Positions 58,901 to 64,000 of a stretch of DNA of 64,000 bases are shown one piece after another. Source of the stretch: Nematostella vectensis (lineage: Eukaryota > Cnidaria > Anthozoa > Actiniaria > Edwardsiidae); the NCBI RefSeq assembly GCF_932526225.1, contig NC_064040.1:16177994-16241993 (forward strand), written 5' to 3'. Each line of letters starts with the position of its first letter. Positions within the stretch are counted from its first letter, which is position 1. A program made the position numbers and the translations under genes. Under the pieces are notes generated by a model, which was given only the letters and a program-made list of their open reading frames with translations, ran no database searches and had not been told where the DNA came from.

Positions 58901-61198
58901 CTATTTCTGTACAGAACTTGCATAAGCACAGATTATTTTCAGCGATGTCTTTTCTTTGTGTCTTCCTTTTCTCTTCTCCCTATTTTTAGCACAATGCTAT
59001 TCATATTTCACAGAATGCCTGATTAAAAGTACCGAGCTACCGCTTCACGCATAATCCTCTAGGAGACACTGCTAAGTAAAAACTGTGGCCATTGCGGGCC
59101 CAAGCTCACCAAGTTCTTCCATAGAAGGGACGGGCCCTGTTTAAAAACAACTCAAGGAATGAAATTTCTTTGAAATTTGAATATATCTATTAAATTCAAA
59201 AGTTTTACACAGATTACTCTGGTTTTTAACAGGCCATCCGCACTATATTATTAGTCACATCCTCATACCCTCATCCTCAAAACACACTATCATAAGTCGA
59301 AATATCTGGCCTTCCTCAAAGGCGCGAGATATCTTGTTTCTTCAAATACCATGGAACCCCGACAACTCGACTTCACACAATTGTCCCTCAGGGGCGGATC
59401 TAGCTTTTCGCTGTAAGGGGGGGATGACTCTGTAACAAAGGAGGGAGGGGGTATAAATTTGTTTGTTGATATGGCTCTCTGGCAGCCAAAGGGGGTGGGG
59501 GGTAAACCCCCTAAACCCTCCCCCTAGATCCGCTATTGTCTACCTGACTCCTTTTCTGACATCTCGTCGCGGGGGGTCTTGCCTAGCACCCTCGCCACCT
59601 CCCTTACTGAGTCCTGTCGAAAGAGCGTGTTCGTGCGGTATAACCGAGTGATCTCTTCCAGCTTCTCTTGGTACACAACGTGCGTGGCAACCTCGCGCGG
59701 CCAGTCCACGAAATGGAAGTCACCGGGGAGCTCGCGAAGTTTAGACAACTAAAAAGACACGGCGTCAGCATTCTTATCAGATTGATTCAAAATAGGGAGA
59801 GAAGGTAGAGAAGACCTATATTCCCCTGCTAGCAAAGATTTCTTCCTGCCTGTTCCTATCATCTCACTTATCCGTGTTGCGTCTTTATGCTCCTTCGCGT
59901 TCTCGCTTGTTATTTTATTTCTGTCCGCATGAGAAACCTCTGTCGATAGCTGCTATGGAACGTAGCAAGTCTTGGGTATGGCTTTCTACAACAGGATAAC
60001 AAAATATACACGAAATCTAATTAAATGTGTACATTTTTATTGATAAGTAGTTAGATTAACTGTTTTTATCATAGGTCATACTAGGTCAACTGGTCCTAAT
60101 TAAAAAAACGGGGTTTAGAAGAGGTATTTGCTTTCGTCGCCATATTATCTTCTAACCAGCTGTTACATAGCTTTTTTCCTGCTGACCCAAACAAACTCCA
60201 AGGACACGACACGGATAAGTGAACTGATAAATAACTTACAAAAACGAACAGTAAGAAATCTCTGCCAGCAGGGTTGGTTTGATGTTCCTCTAGGCTTGTA
60301 TGGAAAGCGTGGTATCGCTGTATTGTGACGTCATTTTCTCGATACACTTTTTCTTGGTTACAAGTCCCTTTATATTTCTCACTATATTTTCGAATGTCAC
60401 ACCGTTTTCGTTTGAGGAGGTGTCATTATTTAGCGGGGGGAGGGGGGTGGGGGTGCTCTGTTTTTTTTTTTTAAATAGGCGAAAACATTTTTGTCCTTCA
60501 CTTGTGCTTAGGCGAACATAAATTATTAAATTATTAAATGATTGCACAATATATTATTATGTTGATACAATGTATAGTCCTTTGCGCTAAGTTTTGTAAG
60601 GGAAGTATGTTTTTATTAGCACACCTAACGTAAGGTAAGTAAAATGTAATTTATTTCTGAATTGGTACACGTTTGCACCGGTCACGGTGCAAACCCTCAG
60701 ACAATCCGCAACAAAAGTAAGTAGGGCATTTTACATAACAACACTTTACCCTCTTTGCCCCTAATTAATATTGGTTATAGGCGACTTTTAGCTCAAAACA
60801 CAAGCAGTTGCTAGGTGTTCATTCGCCCTCCAACATTAAGGAGGGGGGGGGGAGGGAAAGTGTCCGTTTCTTGTAACAGGTTGTAGATATTTCCCTACCT
60901 TTTTAATGGCTCTCTTGCAGTGTGCTCGTAGATAATCGGCGTGTTTTTTCGCTCGTTTCACAGCATCCTTAGATCCCATGGCTCTGTACGTATGTACCGA
61001 GGGTTGCTGAGGAACGAATACAACTATTTTCCTGGGCTCTTTGCCGAGAAACTCGACGTACTGTTCAATAATAGGCTGTTTGTAGTATGGGTTACCAGGG
61101 CTCATGCCAAACAGCACGACGCCTTTCTCCTCCAATACTCGGTCCCCAGTCGTGAATATCAGCCCGCCATCTTGGTGGTGTTCATGCTTAAGTGGCAT
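55700..61198 (-). CDS. tRNA-dependent cyclodipeptide synthase (CDPS), three exons, 240 residues
   Basis: Exons 61198-60899, 59748-59544 and 55917-55700 join in phase (0, then 1) to 723 nt. CDPSs take two aminoacyl-tRNAs and form a cyclic dipeptide through an acyl-enzyme on a Ser. Here GMSPGNPYY carries Ser33 and Asn36, VLYIIEEF carries Tyr187 and Glu191, and FIYHRSW carries Tyr211 and His212. The intervals Ser-x2-Asn, Tyr-x3-Glu and Glu-x19-Tyr-His equal those of AlbC (Ser37, Asn40, Tyr178, Glu182, Tyr202, His203), which places it in the NYH subfamily. VHTYRAMG is also a family block. Length matches the family (about 230-250). Such enzymes are mostly bacterial, but a cnidarian CDPS is known from Nematostella. 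No stop, no frameshift: an apparently live gene. No tailoring oxidase is in the window. Confidence 0.93.
55918..56793. other. CDPS intron 2, 3' part
   Basis: AT-rich with no gene. The text around 56560-56790 (GTAAGTGGTAGGGTACGCGA) may belong to the gypsy fragment that begins at 56794. Confidence 0.35.
56794..57660 (-). pseudogene. Ty3/gypsy Gag and protease fragment, minus strand
   Basis: In order on the minus strand: a Gag helix (TVEQYVTRLRQKCQFGEFGE, 57650-57550), a zinc-knuckle region (CFRCGQEGHMSNEKGC and CHKC, 57360-57230), a Ser/Thr linker and the retropepsin active site VIDSGATCNIID (about 57020). This is the typical Gag to protease order of gypsy elements found in cnidarians. Frames change several times (57433, 57285), and reverse transcriptase is missing. 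Located in intron 2 of the CDPS gene, same orientation as that gene. Confidence 0.75.
57650..58680 (+). pseudogene. Ty3/gypsy RNase H end and integrase fragment, plus strand
   Basis: Plus strand: DHKLLVPLLGSKNLGELPAR, QRFQMRLLHFAYTISQVQGK (end of RNase H), a linker with KPYWEVRGEL, then a gap with a broken zinc-binding region, IDSLSRYVEVSRLS near 58300 and the integrase core MTDNGPQYATAIFAQFAKSY with the following GDVERGVQTAMK carrying the second Asp (DNG) and Glu. Frames change near 58130, 58300 and 58411. It starts head to head with the minus-strand Gag at about 57655, so this is a rearranged pair of gypsy pieces. Confidence 0.75.
58681..59392. other. CDPS intron 2, 5' part
   Basis: No gene. 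Near 59228-59330 the text AACAGGCCATCCGCACTATA and ATCACATCCTCA matches the interior of the MITEs at 43450 and 44216, a partial third copy without the ends. Confidence 0.4.
59393..59535. mobile_element. MITE next to the CDPS exon 2 splice donor
   Basis: Left AGGGGCGGATCTAGC, right CCTAGATCCGCT in inverted orientation. G-rich and C-rich halves (GGGGTGGGGGGTAAACCCCC) form a strong hairpin. ATTGTC is found just outside each end, a possible diverged 8-bp target duplication of hAT type. The right end lies about 3-8 bp from the GTAGAC donor of CDPS exon 2. Confidence 0.6.
59544..59748 (-). CDS. CDPS exon 2 (residues 101-168)
   Basis: Acceptor GTCTTTTTAG, donor GTAGAC. Reads LSKLRELPGDFHFVDWPREV, then YQEKLEEITRLYRTNTLFRQ, the middle of the family with its conserved D-W and L-Y-x-x-N-x-x-F. 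Ends in phase 1. The donor is followed after a few bases by a MITE. Confidence 0.9.
59749..60898. other. CDPS intron 1
   Basis: 1,150 bp, no nested gene. Contains two low-complexity tracts (GGGGGGAGGGGGGTGGGGG at about 60436 and a similar G-run at 60841). Confidence 0.45.
60899..61198 (-). CDS. CDPS exon 1 (residues 1-100)
   Basis: The ATG at 61198 puts the catalytic Ser at residue 33, close to its usual position, which supports this start. Contains GVVLFGMSPGNPYYKQP, the alpha/beta strand PRKIVVFVPQQPS, VHTYRAMGSKDA and a basic helix KRAKKHADYLRAHCKRAIKK likely to contact tRNA. Ends before GTAGGG in phase 0. Confidence 0.93.
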
Positions 61199-62650
61199 TG
61201 TATAAATGAACGCAAGGTGGAAAAGGTAAGTTGTACACCTTGGTGAACTTTTGAGAGATACAGGCGGTTGAAGAAGAGATGTTCACGTCTTTGTGAGACA
61301 GACGTTGTGCTTGTTAGAATATTATTAGGTTCTATGGTCCTATGGTCCTATTGATCTATTGTCACGTCCACACAACCACGCATTTATTACTATATAGGTT
61401 ATCCTGTAATGACGGACGTGTGGTCGCGACCATATGACCTCCTCCTCCTCCTGTTAAAAGCGATATTCTAAGTCATACACGCAAGTGCGATGTTATAAGC
61501 GGAAAAGTGCCATATTATGAGATATAATGTGCGGTGTTTTGAAGCAAATTGTCTTATGTCGTGACGCCAAGAGTCAGATGTTGTTGGCGATTTGCATAAT
61601 GTGCCATGACGCAAGCCTAAACATCCAATCGTGTGTGACAAATACTCACATGTCGTTGTGCAAAAAGTCCAATGTCGTAACGCAAAAAGTGCAATCTCGT
61701 GAAGCACAAAGTGCGTTTGCAAAAAGTGAGTTTTTTTCTACATAGACCAGCATGCTTTGCGAATAGACTAGAAACGTAATTGCGAAATCCTGAGCTTAAA
61801 TTTTTAGATTCTAGATTTCCAGTCGTTTCTCGAGTTTGATATCTTGACGTTTTTTTATCTCTTTGTGTGGATGATTTATAGCTTGCTTCCCTTGTAATCT
61901 ATAGGTTTCATTATTTAGTGCATTGTTTAGTGCGTAAAAATGTTCTTCTAAGAGCGTGTTTTGTTCTTGTGACAATTCGCAATAATTATAAATTGTACGA
62001 AAAAAATTATAAACATTTTTTTTCTCTGTATTTTTTGAAATCATAGACGCTTTCAAAATATTCATTCTGCTTTGCAGAAATATAGATGCGTTACTTTTTG
62101 CCTTGTAATATCGTTTCGAAATTATTAACAGCGTATATCTTATTGCTTTGATCACAATTGTGATCGAAAAATGAGTGTTTGCCGAAAAGTTGGGTGATTC
62201 GCGCGCTAATGGTGTTCAAAAGCTTATAAAAAATATTGATAAAAATCACCGCTCCAATTGCTCCAGGATTCCTTTTGGATACTTTGCTCAGGTTACACTC
62301 AGCTTTTTTCTGGGGAAGATTCGGGCTCCACAATCAATTATATGTGTATTTTGGGTGGGAGCGTCCTATTTTGTATGGGAATGTCTAATGTTTATCACCC
62401 ACTTGTATAACTCTTGACGTAACAAGTGATATGCAAATTAGATATTCGGATGTCGCCGGTTTCATGCAAAAATTTGCCAAAATTGCTCATTATAAAAGGA
62501 TCAAAAATCAGGTTTCCGTTAAAATCAAGTATCGAAAATTGGAGGAATTATTGTTGGGATATTACGCTACTTTACTAACTAGTCAATTTGTCAAAATAAG
62601 CAAAAGAGAATTTTGTGTCACGTTCTCTTTAATGAAATATTATTTTGATG
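61199..62650. other. Upstream region of the CDPS gene
   Basis: 5' flank of the minus-strand CDPS gene. From 61470 to 61735 short phrases such as GCAAAAAGTGCAAT, TGTCGTAACGC and CGTGAAGCACAAAGTGCG recur in a degenerate 20-30-bp rhythm. No TATA box could be placed with confidence. No other gene recognised. Confidence 0.35.
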
Positions 62651-62654
62651 ACGC

Positions 62655-63145
62655 CAGCATATATTTTCTTCTAGTGACGTCATTGATGAATCATGTCACG
62701 TGACTATATTGGTGCAACCCCCTTGACTCCTTCATGACACATACCAAGATTGTTTGCCATACGATGTTTCGTTTATAAGATATGGATAATTTTGTTCTTA
62801 ACGAAACCGGAATAGTTTTGCTTTTAGTGACTTCATTGATGACGTCACAAATCACGTGACCATTTTTTGCACCCCTTTGACACAAACATGTCGCCTGCCA
62901 AGTTTGGTTGTGAAACAATGTTTCTTTAAAAAGATATGAATGTTTTTGCTTTTAATCACGTTTTTTTTTTGCTTTAAAAGACGTCATCGACCATATTGTT
63001 GCTTCCCCTTTGACACCTACATGTCACCTAACAAGTTTGGTTGCCATACGATGTTACTTCGTTAAATATAAATATGTTTTATTTTGATGACGTCTGCATA
63101 ACCACGTGACCACAGTTTTGCACCTCCCTTGACACATACGTGACA
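62655..63145. repeat. Degenerate tandem repeat, about four units of 120-150 bp
   Basis: Each unit has, in order, a GACGTCA-type box, CACGTGACCA (variably intact), TTTGCACC-like text, CCTTGACACA, then CAAGTTTGGTTGCCATACGA, GATGTTTC and an AT-rich end with TTTTGCTTTTA. Units start near 62660, 62830, 62980 and 63088. Similarity is obvious by eye but diverged. Contains CRE and E-box cores. About 1.5-1.9 kb upstream of the CDPS start. Confidence 0.65.
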
Positions 63146-63185
63146 GTCTTTTAAAAGAAACTTACCATGTACCGTCGTGACAGAG

Positions 63186-63352
63186 CTGTGGCAGGCCTCG
63201 AAATATTGGGGGGGCGGGGCACGATAAAGAAACTTTAAGAAAATATGGGGGGCAGAGCCACGGCCTTACTGTTCATTTCCTTATAGTTGTTTAATATATT
63301 GGGGGGGGGGGCACGTGTCCACAGTTCCGAGCTCTTGCTACGGCCCTGCATG
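63186..63352. repeat. G-run-rich dispersed repeat, copy 2
   Basis: Same layout as 44525-44700: GGCAGGCCTCGAAATA, three G runs (GGGGGGGCGGGG, GGGGGG, GGGGGGGGGGGG) and GCTACGGCCCTGCA at the end. Confidence 0.6.
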
Positions 63353-63489
63353 GTGAATTTTAAGGTTGTTAACATTCATTCTGCTTGTTATTATTGCTCT
63401 CCTGGGAGTCCAGTTCTCACAGTATAAAATGAGTTTAAGGTATCGTGTGTTATGTATTGGTTGATGTTACCATGGAGATAGCGTGCAAT

Positions 63490-64000
63490 CTGGCAGCGGG
63501 CGATGGACCAGGTCCTACAAGGTATACCACACGTGCAGTGTTACCTTGACGATATAATCATCACAGGCTCCAGCCTGGAAGAGCATGTCTCCACTCTGGA
63601 CAAGGTTTTGGGCGGACTGGAGGACTTTGGCCTTAGGGTCAACAGAAAGAAGTGCACATTCATGCGTGATTTAGTGCAATGGTCTCCATCTGTCCAAGAG
63701 CAAGACCGAAGCTATGACACAGCTCCGCAGCCCAGAGAGTGTTGGAGTGCTGCGCTCCTTCTTAGGAATGGTACAGTACTACTCACGGTTCTTACCTGAT
63801 TTGGCAACTCACCTAGCACCCTTACACAAACTACTACAGAAGGGTGTGTCGTGGGTCTGGGGTGTGGTGCAGGAGCAGAGTTTCAGGAAGGTCAAGGGCA
63901 TGCTGTCGGAGGAGCGTGTCCTTACACACTTTGACCCGGACTTACCGTTGATCCTCGCCTGCGACAATTCCTCTTATGGGCTAGGGGCGGTCCTGGCACA
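63490..64000 (+). pseudogene. Ty3/gypsy reverse transcriptase and RNase H start, runs off the window
   Basis: Reads MDQVLQGIPHVQCYLDDIII with the catalytic YLDD box, then TLDKVLGGLEDFGLRVNRKK, CTFM. After a frame change near 63685 the frame continues SVGVLRSFLGMVQYYSRFLP, PLHKLLQKGV and ILACDNSSYGLGAVLA, the start of RNase H. The upstream fingers domain is absent, as unrelated DNA lies before 63490. At least one frameshift, so it is a fragment. It does not overlap the gypsy pieces at 56.8-58.7 kb and could be from a different copy. Confidence 0.85.

Noticed and set aside
60941-61246. 101-codon plus frame
   Set aside because: Antisense shadow of CDPS exon 1.

Overview
The window looks like nuclear DNA of an anthozoan cnidarian (stony coral or sea anemone). 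Genes have introns with consensus GT/AG sites. The intact genes are of kinds known from Cnidaria: an animal cyclodipeptide synthase, a secreted lectin/ML-domain protein and a P2X7-tail protein. DIRS-type and Ty3/gypsy retroelements, a Polinton-like element, many MITEs and long satellites fill the rest. I could not name the species.

Two genes can be assembled completely, both on the minus strand. (1) A three-exon cyclodipeptide synthase (CDPS; exons 61198-60899, 59748-59544, 55917-55700) gives 240 residues. All splice phases match, and Ser33, Asn36, Tyr187, Glu191, Tyr211 and His212 fall at the spacing known for NYH-type CDPSs. (2) A five-exon secreted protein (53549-42264, 317 residues) has a signal peptide and a GM2-activator-like ML domain. 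A SUEL-type rhamnose/galactose-binding lectin domain is inserted into the ML domain as one symmetric phase 1-1 exon. The last 31 bases of that lectin exon plus its 5' splice site form the unit of a 36-bp minisatellite that has expanded through the following intron and been interrupted by a 4.1-kb element with about 1.5-kb inverted arms.

Layout. 0-9.6 kb: relics (RecQ-like helicase tail, Penelope-like fragment, P2X7-tail gene with a frame break, THAP gene with a stop, DUF6589-type transposon protein with several frameshifts). 10.4-20.4 kb: another DUF6589-type gene interrupted by nested DIRS-type elements, one of which holds a Harbinger-like MITE inside its tyrosine recombinase tail. 21.4-23.9 kb: ankyrin-family pseudogene, a second RecQ relic, a MITE. 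23.9-28.4 kb: a decayed Polinton/Maverick-like element with a CRE/CCAAT-rich control region, small ORFs, an intact RING-like ORF, a broken protein-primed DNA polymerase B and a probable integrase remnant. 28.5-36 kb: mostly intergenic with MITEs, one carrying a tRNA-like pol III unit. 36.07-41.78 kb: three satellites (32, 19 and 53 bp). 42.3-53.6 kb: lectin-ML gene. 55.7-61.2 kb: CDPS gene with gypsy fragments in intron 2. 63.5-64 kb: gypsy reverse transcriptase running off the end.

The two intact genes have no obvious functional link. One would make cyclic dipeptides from aminoacyl-tRNAs in the cytosol, the other a secreted carbohydrate/lipid-binding protein. Everything else reads as layered mobile DNA. 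All family assignments are by eye from motifs; nothing was searched.
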